Source: an uncultured Flavobacteriaceae bacterium
GTDB taxonomy: Bacteria > Bacteroidota > Bacteroidia > Flavobacteriales > Flavobacteriaceae
NCBI GenBank assembly: GCA_938041595.1
Contig: CALITN010000107.1
Coordinates: 1-6,149, forward strand
Direction of reading: 5' to 3'
Length of the DNA stretch: 6,149 bases
Shown: positions 1-6,019 of the stretch, in pieces
Position numbering within the stretch: the first letter of the stretch is position 1
Layout: every line of letters begins with the position of its first letter
Position numbers and translations under genes: made by a program
The notes under the pieces: model-generated
What the model saw: only the letters and a program-made list of their open reading frames with translations
Database searches by the model: none
What the model was told of the DNA's origin: nothing

Positions 1-12
1 ATTAGCGAACTA

Positions 13-1236
13 TTAGGAAACCGCTTTTAGGGTTGGAAGATCCACTTTTTTGAGACGCTCTTCAACATAAGTCTTAGTTACTTTAAGCTCTTTGGTGTCT
101 GTATTGGGAAGCGAATACATGGCTTCTGTAAGAATTGACTCACATAAAGACCGAAGTCCACGCGCGCCCAAATTGTAATCCATAGCTTGTTGCACTATAG
201 AATCAAGTGCTCCTTGGGTAAACGTCAATGCAATCCCATCCAATTCAAAAAGCAAATGGTACTGCTTGACCAGAGCATTTTTTGGGGCTGTCAGTATGGC
301 CTTTAACGCCTCTGCATCCAGTGGATTCATATGGGTTAGTACGGGCAAACGCCCAATGATTTCGGGGATCAATCCAAAAGAACGTACGTCTTTTGGAGTT
401 ATATATTTCAAGAGGTTTTCACTGTCCACTTTATCTGCAGCCTTTTGAGTATTGTACCCGATTGCTTGAAGGTTTAGTCGCTTATTGATGCTTCTTTCGA
501 TGCCATCAAAGGCTCCCCCTGCAATGAATAATATATTTGACGTATCTACCTCAATAAACTTTTGATCCGGATGCTTACGTCCCCCTTTGGGTGGAACGTT
601 TACAATGGTTCCTTCCAGCAATTTGAGAAGTGCCTGCTGAACACCTTCACCAGAAACATCGCGTGTAATGGAAGGATTGTCACTTTTTCGAGCAATTTTA
701 TCCAGTTCATCAATAAACACTATTCCGAGTTGGGCTTTTTCCACATCGTGATCGGCAGCCTGTAGAAGACGGGTAAGAATGCTTTCCACGTCCTCGCCCA
801 CATAGCCAGCTTCTGTCAGTACGGTAGCATCTACAATAGCAATTGGTACTTTTAAGAGCTTGGCAATGGTTTGGGCCATCAGCGTTTTTCCAGTTCCCGT
901 AGGCCCTACAAGTAGCACGTTGCTTTTTTGTAGTTCTACTTCGTTTTCGTTGGTTAGTAACTGAATTCGTTTGTAATGGTTGTATACCGCAACGGAAAGC
1001 GTCTTTTTGGCCTCATCTTGACCGATCACATAAGTGTCCAAAAAAGCACGAATCTCTTTAGGGGCCTTCAGGTCTACCGAAAAGTCTTTCGCAGGTGTTT
1101 TATTTTCTTCTATAACAATGTGATGCGCTTGCTCAATACATTTGTCACAGATGTGAGCATCCATTCCTGCTACCAACAATTGTGTTTGAGGTTTGGAAAG
1201 GCCACAGAAGGAACAACTTAAATGATCTTTTTCCAT
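13..1236 (-). CDS. clpX: ATP-dependent Clp protease, ATP-binding subunit ClpX
   Basis: ClpX is the hexameric AAA+ unfoldase that recognises tagged or damaged proteins, unfolds them with ATP and threads them into ClpP in the cytoplasm. The 407-residue product is complete and close to the family's usual length (E. coli about 424). An N-terminal zinc-binding domain has Cys8, Cys11, Cys30 and Cys33. The AAA+ core shows Walker A GPTGTGKT (111-118), the pore-1 loop GYVGED (144-149), Walker B with FIDELDK (174-180), the RKH pore loop (GGRKHPDQ, 218-225), a likely arginine finger in GLIPEIIGR (Arg296), and sensor 2 GARGLR (357-362). The loop that docks on ClpP reads IGY (259-261) rather than the E. 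coli IGF. The start is an ATG 14 bases after the clpP stop, so the two are almost certainly cotranscribed. Only 12 bases follow the stop, so no terminator can be judged. Confidence 0.98.
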   Translation of the reverse strand: MEKDHLSCSFCGLSKPQTQLLVAGMDAHICDKCIEQAHHIVIEENKTPAKDFSVDLKAPKEIRAFLDTYVIGQDEAKKTLSVAVYNHYKRIQLLTNENEVELQKSNVLLVGPTGTGKTLMAQTIAKLLKVPIAIVDATVLTEAGYVGEDVESILTRLLQAADHDVEKAQLGIVFIDELDKIARKSDNPSITRDVSGEGVQQALLKLLEGTIVNVPPKGGRKHPDQKFIEVDTSNILFIAGGAFDGIERSINKRLNLQAIGYNTQKAADKVDSENLLKYITPKDVRSFGLIPEIIGRLPVLTHMNPLDAEALKAILTAPKNALVKQYHLLFELDGIALTFTQGALDSIVQQAMDYNLGARGLRSLCESILTEAMYSLPNTDTKELKVTKTYVEERLKKVDLPTLKAVS

Positions 1237-1250
1237 GGGGTGCTTTGGCT

Positions 1251-1907
1251 TTATTGGTTCAAGACTTCATCTACCATTCCGTACGCCTTGGCTTCTTCAG
1301 CACGCATCCAGTAATCCCGGTCGGAATCATTATGAACTTTATCAACCGTTTGCTTGGAGTGCTTGGCAATAATGGCGTAGAGCTCATCTTTTAACTTTAG
1401 AATTTCACGAGCGGTGATTTCAATGTCAGAGGCTTGGCCTTGTGCCCCACCTAAAGGCTGGTGAATCATCACACGAGAGTGTGGCAAGGCAGACCGTTTT
1501 CCATCGGCACCAGCACACAAGAGTACTGCCCCCATAGAGGCAGCCATACCTGTACAGATAGTCGCTACATCTGGGCTAATAAACTGCATGGTGTCGTAAA
1601 TCCCAAGCCCAGCATAGACACTCCCCCCAGGAGAATTGATATACATTTGTATGTCGCGCTTGGCATCCACGCTTTGCAAAAACAGCAATTGTGCTTGGAT
1701 GACGTTGGCCACATTGTCATCAATGGCCGTGCCGAGAAACATAATACGATCCATCATTAAACGAGAAAACACATCCATCTGAGCAACATTCAACTGTCTT
1801 TCCTCTATAATATATGGCGTCATGCTCGATACGATCTTGTCGTAATGCATTGCACTCACACCGTGTTTTTTGATGGCAAACTTTTTAAATTCTTTTCCGT
1901 AGTTCAT
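1251..1907 (-). CDS. clpP: ATP-dependent Clp protease proteolytic subunit ClpP
   Basis: ClpP is the serine peptidase that forms a barrel of two heptamers and degrades proteins delivered by ClpX. The 218-residue product has the full catalytic triad: Ser124 in GMAASMGAV, His149 in MIHQP, and Asp194 in HNDSDRD by alignment with the E. coli ERDTERD segment. NSPGGSV (91-97) is the conserved substrate-binding strand region, and the C-terminal GMVDEV (210-215) is typical of the fold. About 25 residues precede the usual start of the conserved region (MTPYIIEER); these may include a propeptide removed on assembly. The ATG lies 29 bases after the tig stop and is preceded by the A-rich run AGAAAAAGAAA with no clear Shine-Dalgarno motif, as is common in Bacteroidota. 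It sits between tig and clpX, an arrangement found in many bacteria. Confidence 0.98.
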   Translation of the reverse strand: MNYGKEFKKFAIKKHGVSAMHYDKIVSSMTPYIIEERQLNVAQMDVFSRLMMDRIMFLGTAIDDNVANVIQAQLLFLQSVDAKRDIQMYINSPGGSVYAGLGIYDTMQFISPDVATICTGMAASMGAVLLCAGADGKRSALPHSRVMIHQPLGGAQGQASDIEITAREILKLKDELYAIIAKHSKQTVDKVHNDSDRDYWMRAEEAKAYGMVDEVLNQ

Positions 1908-1936
1908 GCCGTTTCTTTTTCTAAAATTACTAAAAA

Positions 1937-3265
1937 TTACGCTTGCCCGTAAGCTTCTTTGATAAAGGCATCAAAGGCGATGGCTTTTTCCTTAATTGGA
2001 CCATTGTTTTTATAAAACGCAAGCATTTTTTGACTCATCAACTGATCTTGCAAGCGACGACTTTCTTCCTGATTGGATAAAATCCTTAAAATGATCCCTT
2101 CCATTTCTTTTTCATCGGGCGTCATTTGCCCGTACTGAGCCATTTGAAGACCGATCATTTCACGGGCAAAATCTTTTAACTCATCAAATTGAACTTGCAA
2201 TTCGTTGTCTTCTACAAGTTTGCCCTCGATCAACTGGTATCGGATTCCTTTTTCGGATCGTTTGTACTCTTCTTCGGCCTCTTCGGCAGTCAATTCTTTT
2301 TCTCCAGAAGTTTGTATCCAACGTGTTAAAAATTCCGATGGTAAATCAAACTTGATATTATCAACCAAAAACTCGGTCATATCGTTAAGTAATTTTTGGT
2401 CCGACTGTTGTTCGAATTGCTTTTCGATACCTTCTTTGATTTTTGCCTTTAACTCCGCTTCGGAAGTTATAGTTCCCGGCTCATACAGTTTATCAAACAA
2501 TTCTTGATTGAGTGTTGCCAATTCACGCTGATTTACTTCTTTCAAGGTGATTTCGAGAGCTCCTTTCAAAGCTTCTGTTTGTTCGTTAGTAATTCCCAAC
2601 AAACGCTGTGCAACAGTTGTAGACTCGAACAAACCTTTAGACTCCAACCGAAGGGTTGTGCCAATAGTTTGCCCTGTAAAAGCTGCTTTATTTTTCTTCC
2701 CTTTCAAAGAGTCAAATTCAAAGGTTGCCGTATTATCAATTTCTAGGGTTTCGCTTTGGAAGTGTGCCGTGATTTCAAAACCCTCTTCTACTTCCTTTTT
2801 TGCGATCAACTTTCCATACTGCTTTTGGATGCTTTGAAGTTGCTCGTGGATCATTTTTTTGTCTGCCTCAATCTTGTAATGAGTCACTTTTTTGCGCGAT
2901 TTCAAATCAATTTCAAACGCTGGAGAAATTCCCAATTCGAACTCGAATTTTAACGTCGCTGCTTTCCAATCAATCTCTTCTTGCATTTTAGGAAGCGGAT
3001 TCCCTAGGATTTGAAACTCTTTTTCTTTGAGGTACTTTTCCAAGTTTTCCTTCAAAAGTTTGTTGACCTCATCGGCCGTAACAGGCGTTTCGTATTGCTT
3101 TTTGATCATTCCCATCGGTACATGTCCTTTGCGAAATCCTGGGATATTAGCGTTTTTACGATAATCCTTTAAAACCTCAGTTACTTTATCGGCAAAATCT
3201 TTTTGTGCCAATTCGATAGTCACAACCGTGTTGAGAGCATCCAGTTCTTGATGTGTAATCTCCAT
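1937..3265 (-). CDS. tig: Trigger factor, ribosome-associated chaperone
   Basis: Trigger factor binds ribosomal protein L23 at the exit tunnel and shields nascent chains. The 442-residue product has the ribosome-binding signature GFRKGH at 43-48, the same position as in E. coli (GFRKGK). Residues 1 to about 112 form the tail-binding domain. About 155-245 occupy the place of the FKBP-type prolyl isomerase domain, and the rest forms the helical arms, including the conserved turn DLPSEFL (307-313). The isomerase segment is recognisable by position but lacks most FKBP aromatic active-site residues, so isomerase activity is doubtful. The protein is rich in Lys and Glu. It is the first gene of the tig-clpP-clpX unit and is transcribed from the divergent region shared with rpsP. 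The start follows from the universal N-terminal form MEIT and its place just after promoter-like sequence. Confidence 0.97.
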   Translation of the reverse strand: MEITHQELDALNTVVTIELAQKDFADKVTEVLKDYRKNANIPGFRKGHVPMGMIKKQYETPVTADEVNKLLKENLEKYLKEKEFQILGNPLPKMQEEIDWKAATLKFEFELGISPAFEIDLKSRKKVTHYKIEADKKMIHEQLQSIQKQYGKLIAKKEVEEGFEITAHFQSETLEIDNTATFEFDSLKGKKNKAAFTGQTIGTTLRLESKGLFESTTVAQRLLGITNEQTEALKGALEITLKEVNQRELATLNQELFDKLYEPGTITSEAELKAKIKEGIEKQFEQQSDQKLLNDMTEFLVDNIKFDLPSEFLTRWIQTSGEKELTAEEAEEEYKRSEKGIRYQLIEGKLVEDNELQVQFDELKDFAREMIGLQMAQYGQMTPDEKEMEGIILRILSNQEESRRLQDQLMSQKMLAFYKNNGPIKEKAIAFDAFIKEAYGQA

Positions 3266-3291
3266 GTGTAAGCGATCAGAAATTTAGTGGG

Positions 3292-3330
3292 CAAAACTAC
3301 AAATATAATTTCACAATACCCCTTGTTGAA
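3292..3330 (-). promoter_or_regulatory. Candidate promoter(s) for tig-clpP-clpX
   Basis: Read on the minus strand, two TAnnTTTG-type boxes lie in tandem: TATATTTG (3307-3300) followed directly by TAGTTTTG (3299-3292). The phylum's consensus is TTG, 19-21 bases, then TAnnTTTG. The first box has a near match TTC (3330-3328) at a spacing of 20. The second has a TTG only 14 bases upstream (3316-3314), which is too close. The first box is therefore the better candidate, with transcription beginning about 25-30 bases before the tig ATG. Which box is used cannot be settled from sequence. Confidence 0.5.
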
Positions 3331-3352
3331 CGCGCATAATTGCGTATGTTTG
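3323..3352 (+). promoter_or_regulatory. Bacteroidota-type promoter for rpsP-rimM
   Basis: The -33 element TTG (3323-3325) is followed by a 19-base spacer and the -7 element TATGTTTG (3345-3352), an exact match to the TTG-N19-TAnnTTTG pattern of the primary sigma factor in this phylum. Transcription is predicted to begin near 3357-3360, giving a leader of roughly 45 bases before the rpsP ATG at 3404. The -33 end overlaps the upstream part of the candidate tig promoter on the other strand. The spacer also holds a short dyad, CGCA-TAAT-TGCG (3333-3344). Confidence 0.75.
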
Positions 3353-3368
3353 CACACCAAAATTAATA

Positions 3369-3389
3369 ACCCGTGGGTCGGGTACCCAC
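3369..3389 (+). promoter_or_regulatory. Self-complementary element in the rpsP leader RNA
   Basis: Four consecutive five-base segments lie here: ACCCG (3369-3373), TGGGT (3374-3378), CGGGT (3379-3383) and ACCCA (3384-3388). Segment 1 is the exact reverse complement of segment 3, and segment 2 of segment 4. The second pairing extends to a six-base stem GTGGGT/ACCCAC (3373-3378 with 3384-3389) around a five-base loop. The two hairpins cannot form fully together, so they are alternatives or parts of a tight pseudoknot. The element lies inside the predicted leader and ends 14 bases before the start codon, in otherwise AT-rich sequence. A role in translational feedback on rpsP is plausible but inferred. 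Confidence 0.45.
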
Positions 3390-3403
3390 ACAAATTAATA
3401 TAC

Positions 3404-4135
3404 ATGCCAGTACGAATTCGATTGCAACGCCATGGAAAAAAAGGAAAACCCTTCTACTGGGTCGTTGCCGCAGACAGTCGCTCTCCACGTGACGGTCGCT
3501 ATCTAGAAAAATTAGGAGTTTACAATCCCAACACCAATCCTGCTACGGTTGAAATCAATGTTGATGCTTCCGTAAAGTGGTTGGATAATGGAGCACAACC
3601 CTCCGACACTGCACGCACTTTATTATCTTATCGTGGCGTAATGCTTAAGCATCACCTCAACGGAGGCGTTCGTAAAGGCGCCTTTAGCGCGGAAGAAGCT
3701 GAAAAGAAATTTGAAGCATGGCTAGAAGAAAAGCAAGCTAAGATTCAAGCTAAAATTGAAGGGCTCTCTGCCGATGAAGCCAAAGCCAAAGCTGCTGCAC
3801 TAGCCGCTGAAAAGGCTGTCAATGAAAAGCGTATCGCTGAAGCTGCTGCCGCAGAAGCCTCTGCGGAGGAAGAAGTAGCAGAAGAAGCTGCCGCTGACGA
3901 AACATCTGCCACTGAAGCGGCTCCCGAAGTGGAAGCTGCTGCAGAAGAAGCTCCTGCGGAAGAAGTAGCCGCTCCCGACGTGGAGGCTGCCGCGGAAGAA
4001 GCCCCTGCAGAAGAAGAAGTGGCTCCCGAAGTGGAAGCTGCTGCAGAAGAAGCTCCTGCAGAAGAAGCGGCTCCCGAAGTGGAAGCTGCCGCTGAGGAAG
4101 CCCCTGCAGAAGAAGGCGAGACGCCCGCAGAATAA
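3404..4135 (+). CDS. rpsP: 30S ribosomal protein bS16 with long acidic C-terminal tail
   Basis: bS16 is an RNA-binding protein of the small subunit, needed for 30S assembly. The S16 core is clear in residues 1 to about 85: MPVRIRLQRHG at the start, PFYWVVAADSRSPRDGRYLE (17-36), LGVYNP (37-42) and the region around GAQPSDTARTLL (63-74). The product is 243 residues, about three times the 82 of E. coli. Residues 96-143 are charged and probably helical (Lys/Glu/Ala). Residues 144-243 contain no Lys or Arg and 37 acidic residues, with four tandem repeats of an APEVEAAAEEAPAEE type. A C-terminal extension on bS16 is, to my knowledge, common in Bacteroidota, but this one looks long. The ATG at 3404 is chosen over an in-frame ATG at 3287 because it gives the universal S16 N-terminus and lies downstream of the promoter. 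No Shine-Dalgarno motif precedes it. Confidence 0.97.
   Translation: MPVRIRLQRHGKKGKPFYWVVAADSRSPRDGRYLEKLGVYNPNTNPATVEINVDASVKWLDNGAQPSDTARTLLSYRGVMLKHHLNGGVRKGAFSAEEAEKKFEAWLEEKQAKIQAKIEGLSADEAKAKAAALAAEKAVNEKRIAEAAAAEASAEEEVAEEAAADETSATEAAPEVEAAAEEAPAEEVAAPDVEAAAEEAPAEEEVAPEVEAAAEEAPAEEAAPEVEAAAEEAPAEEGETPAE
3920..4114 (+). repeat. Four tandem in-frame repeats in the rpsP tail
   Basis: Four head-to-tail units of 51, 51, 48 and 45 bases start at 3920, 3971, 4022 and 4070, each opening with GCTCCCGA. They encode bS16 residues 173-189, 190-206, 207-222 and 223-237, with the shared core AP(E/D)VEAAAEEAPAEE. All unit lengths are multiples of three, so copy-number change keeps the frame. Units 1 and 3 are identical over their first 38 bases. 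Units 2 and 4 share GCTGCC and GCCCCT codon choices that units 1 and 3 lack. Confidence 0.95.
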
Positions 4136-4156
4136 CACTACTCAAACGGAGCACCG

Positions 4157-4681
4157 ATGCAAAAAGAAGATTGCTTCTACCTCGGTACCCTTACGAGTCT
4201 ATACAGTTACAAAGGAGAACTCTTAATCAAAGTTGATTCAGACGATCCAGAGCTGTTTACACAACTGGAATCAATCTTAGTGGACTATCCCACAGGATTG
4301 ATTCCTTTTTTTATGACCGATTGCCGTCTTCACAAATCCCGCTTACTTCGGGTGAAACTAGAAGCGGTCGATTCTGAAGAAGCTGCTCGTGCCTTGCTTA
4401 AAAAAGATGTCTATTTACCCCTTTCGTTGCTTCCTCCCCTAGAGGGCAATCGATTTTACTACCATGAAATCATTGGCTTTACAGCAGTTGACACTCAAAA
4501 AGGGCCCATCGGAACCATCGAAAATGTGAACGATCAAAGCAGCCAAGTTCTCTTGGAGGTTGCCTCCGATGGACAAAACATTCTCATCCCATTACATGAC
4601 GATTTTATCGTTCATCTTGACCGTGATGCTAAGGAATTTCTGTTGGAATTACCAGAAGGTATTTTAAGTCTTAATGACTAA
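4157..4681 (+). CDS. rimM: Ribosome maturation factor RimM
   Basis: RimM binds the 30S subunit near protein S19 and assists late maturation of the 16S rRNA head; loss slows processing and growth. The 174-residue product is of normal length. The N-terminal RimM barrel (about 6-92) opens with CFYLGTLTSLYSYKGELLIK (6-25), containing the family's KGEL motif, and ends with the A..LL...VYLP segment. The C-terminal PRC-barrel (about 99-173) starts FYYHEIIGF (100-108) and includes GPIGTIENV (116-124), the ILIPLHDDF segment (142-150) and the closing LPEGIL (165-170). The gene starts 21 bases after the rpsP stop and surely shares its transcript. A GGAG (4148-4151) five bases before the ATG resembles a Shine-Dalgarno site, unlike the other starts here. 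A methyltransferase gene trmD, its neighbour in many other bacteria, is absent. Confidence 0.96.
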   Translation: MQKEDCFYLGTLTSLYSYKGELLIKVDSDDPELFTQLESILVDYPTGLIPFFMTDCRLHKSRLLRVKLEAVDSEEAARALLKKDVYLPLSLLPPLEGNRFYYHEIIGFTAVDTQKGPIGTIENVNDQSSQVLLEVASDGQNILIPLHDDFIVHLDRDAKEFLLELPEGILSLND

Positions 4682-4713
4682 CCCTCGTTTAGGATTAGTA
4701 CTTAAGATTTTCC

Positions 4714-4721
4714 TATTTTTG
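4714..4721 (+). promoter_or_regulatory. Candidate -7 box upstream of the acyl-CoA dehydrogenase
   Basis: In the 57-base gap after rimM, TATTTTTG matches TAnnTTTG and ends 17 bases before the ATG at 4739. No TTG sits 19-21 bases upstream; the nearest partial candidates, TTA at 4695-4697 and TTT at 4688-4690, are at spacings of 16 and 23. Transcription from it would give a leader of only about 10 bases. A weak TAGGA/TCCTA pairing surrounds the same stretch. The dehydrogenase may have its own start here or may simply be read through from rpsP-rimM. Confidence 0.35.
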
Positions 4722-4738
4722 GACAAAGAACACCTAAG

Positions 4739-5917
4739 ATGTCGCAGGATTTATTTACAGCACCCGATTATTATCAGCTTGATTCACTTTTGACAGAAGA
4801 ACACCTTCTTGTGCGAGACGCCGCTCGAAGTTGGGTCAAGAAAGCGGTGAGCCCCGTGATTAATGAGCACGCACAAAACGCTACTTTTCCCGAACACTTG
4901 GTGAAAGGATTGGCCGAAATTGGAGCCTTTGGACCCTACATCCCAGAAACCTATGGTGGCGCAGGCCTTGACCAAATTAGTTATGGACTGCTCATGCAAG
5001 AAATTGAACGAGGGGATTCCGGTATTCGCTCAACCGCCTCTGTACAGTCTTCATTGGTGATGTTTCCAATCTGGAAATATGGCTCTGAAGCTCAGCGCGA
5101 AAAATATTTACCCAAACTGGCCTCTGGCGAGTTTATAGGCTGTTTTGGTCTGACAGAGCCCGATCATGGCTCCAATCCGAGCGGAATGACAACGCATTTC
5201 CGTGAAGAAGGAGATTATTATATTCTTAATGGTGCGAAAATGTGGATCAGCAACGCCCCTTTTGCAGATGTAGCTGTTGTTTGGGCCAAGGATCCATCCG
5301 GCCGTATTCATGGTTTGCTAGTAGACCGAGGAATGGAAGGTTTTGATACACCTGAAACGCATAACAAGTGGTCCTTGCGAGCTTCAGCGACAGGGGAATT
5401 ACTTTTCAAAGACGTAAAAGTCCCTAAGGAAAATCTTTTGCCTGGACGGTCTGGTTTAGGCGCACCTCTTTCCTGTTTAGATTCAGCTCGCTATGGTATT
5501 GCCTGGGGCGCTATTGGTGTTGCTATGGACTGTTATGACACTGCTTTGCGCTATGCCAAAGAACGCATCCAATTTGACAAACCCATTGCCGGCACCCAAC
5601 TGCAACAAAAGAAGCTCGCGGAAATGATTACGGAAATCACCAAAGCACAATTACTCGCGTGGCGATTAGGAGTCCTCAAAAATGAGGGGAAAGCCAGCTC
5701 TGCACAAATTTCTATGGCCAAACGAAATAACGTAGCCATGGCAGCAAACATTGCCAGAGAGGCACGCCAGGTATTAGGTGGAATGGGTATCACCGGAGAC
5801 TACAGCATCATGCGCCATATGATGAATCTAGAATCCGTAATCACCTATGAAGGAACCCACGACATTCATTTACTGATCACGGGGATGGACATTACAGGTC
5901 TTAACGCTTTTAAATAA
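4739..5917 (+). CDS. Acyl-CoA dehydrogenase, glutaryl-CoA dehydrogenase type
   Basis: This FAD enzyme is predicted to oxidise and decarboxylate glutaryl-CoA to crotonyl-CoA, a step in lysine and tryptophan breakdown, passing electrons to an electron-transfer flavoprotein. The complete 392-residue protein follows human glutaryl-CoA dehydrogenase nearly end to end: SVQSSLVM (101-108), YGSEAQREKYLPKLASGE (114-131), GCFGLTEPDHGSNPS (134-148), the SLRASATG segment (212-219), ARYGIAWG (250-257), RQVLGGMGI (343-351) and TYEGTHDIH (369-377). Glu371 is the catalytic base (human Glu370). Glu90, Arg97 and Ser98 align with the human residues Glu87, Arg94 and Ser95, which hold the substrate carboxylate, and this supports glutaryl rather than plain acyl specificity. 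A non-decarboxylating glutaryl-CoA or another short-chain acyl dehydrogenase remains possible. The gene starts 57 bases after rimM and ends in tandem stops TAA TAA. Confidence 0.93.
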   Translation: MSQDLFTAPDYYQLDSLLTEEHLLVRDAARSWVKKAVSPVINEHAQNATFPEHLVKGLAEIGAFGPYIPETYGGAGLDQISYGLLMQEIERGDSGIRSTASVQSSLVMFPIWKYGSEAQREKYLPKLASGEFIGCFGLTEPDHGSNPSGMTTHFREEGDYYILNGAKMWISNAPFADVAVVWAKDPSGRIHGLLVDRGMEGFDTPETHNKWSLRASATGELLFKDVKVPKENLLPGRSGLGAPLSCLDSARYGIAWGAIGVAMDCYDTALRYAKERIQFDKPIAGTQLQQKKLAEMITEITKAQLLAWRLGVLKNEGKASSAQISMAKRNNVAMAANIAREARQVLGGMGITGDYSIMRHMMNLESVITYEGTHDIHLLITGMDITGLNAFK

Positions 5918-5960
5918 TAAAAGTCTAGCTGCTGTAAAATAACCAAAGGCAATCTTATTC

Positions 5961-5988
5961 AAAAGAGGTTCCTAATGGGATCCCTTTT
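5961..5988. terminator. Imperfect hairpin, probable bidirectional terminator
   Basis: The arms AAAAGAGGTTCC (5961-5972) and GGGATCCCTTTT (5977-5988) pair over 12 positions around the loop TAAT, with one A-C mismatch and two G-U wobbles. The A run on one side and T run on the other give a U tract in either direction. It lies in the 102-base gap between the dehydrogenase (ends 5917) and the convergent partial gene (ends 6020), where a shared terminator is expected. The T tract is short (TTTTAT), so strength is uncertain. Confidence 0.55.
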
Positions 5989-6019
5989 ATAATACTCTAT
6001 ACTTATTCAGGAGCATCCG

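Noticed and set aside
1461..1760. Plus-strand open frame of 99 codons inside clpP
   Set aside because: It lies wholly opposite a conserved essential gene, and its translation has no recognisable domain.
1908..1936. TAATTTTA sequence between tig and clpP as an internal promoter
   Set aside because: It lacks the final G of TAnnTTTG, and I saw no convincing -33 element; the short gap favours cotranscription.
2204..2991. Several plus-strand open frames opposite tig, rich in Ser, Phe and Cys
   Set aside because: These are antisense shadows of a Lys/Glu-rich coding sequence and mutually overlap in different frames.
3287..3403. In-frame upstream extension of rpsP from an ATG at 3287 (39 extra codons)
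   Set aside because: It runs through both promoters and the leader element, and the protein only looks like bS16 from the ATG at 3404, which gives the universal MPVRIRL start.
3800..4154. Two overlapping minus-strand open frames opposite the rpsP tail, rich in Ser/Phe/Gly or Leu/Arg/Gln
   Set aside because: They are low-complexity shadows of the Ala/Glu repeat codons; stop codons are rare there because of the repeat composition.
5551..5793. Minus-strand open frame of 80 codons opposite the dehydrogenase
   Set aside because: Antisense to a highly conserved part of the enzyme; no promoter or initiation signal stands out.
5977..5984. GGGATCCC palindrome as a protein-binding site
   Set aside because: It is better explained as the right arm of the hairpin at 5961-5988; an eight-base palindrome alone is weak evidence.
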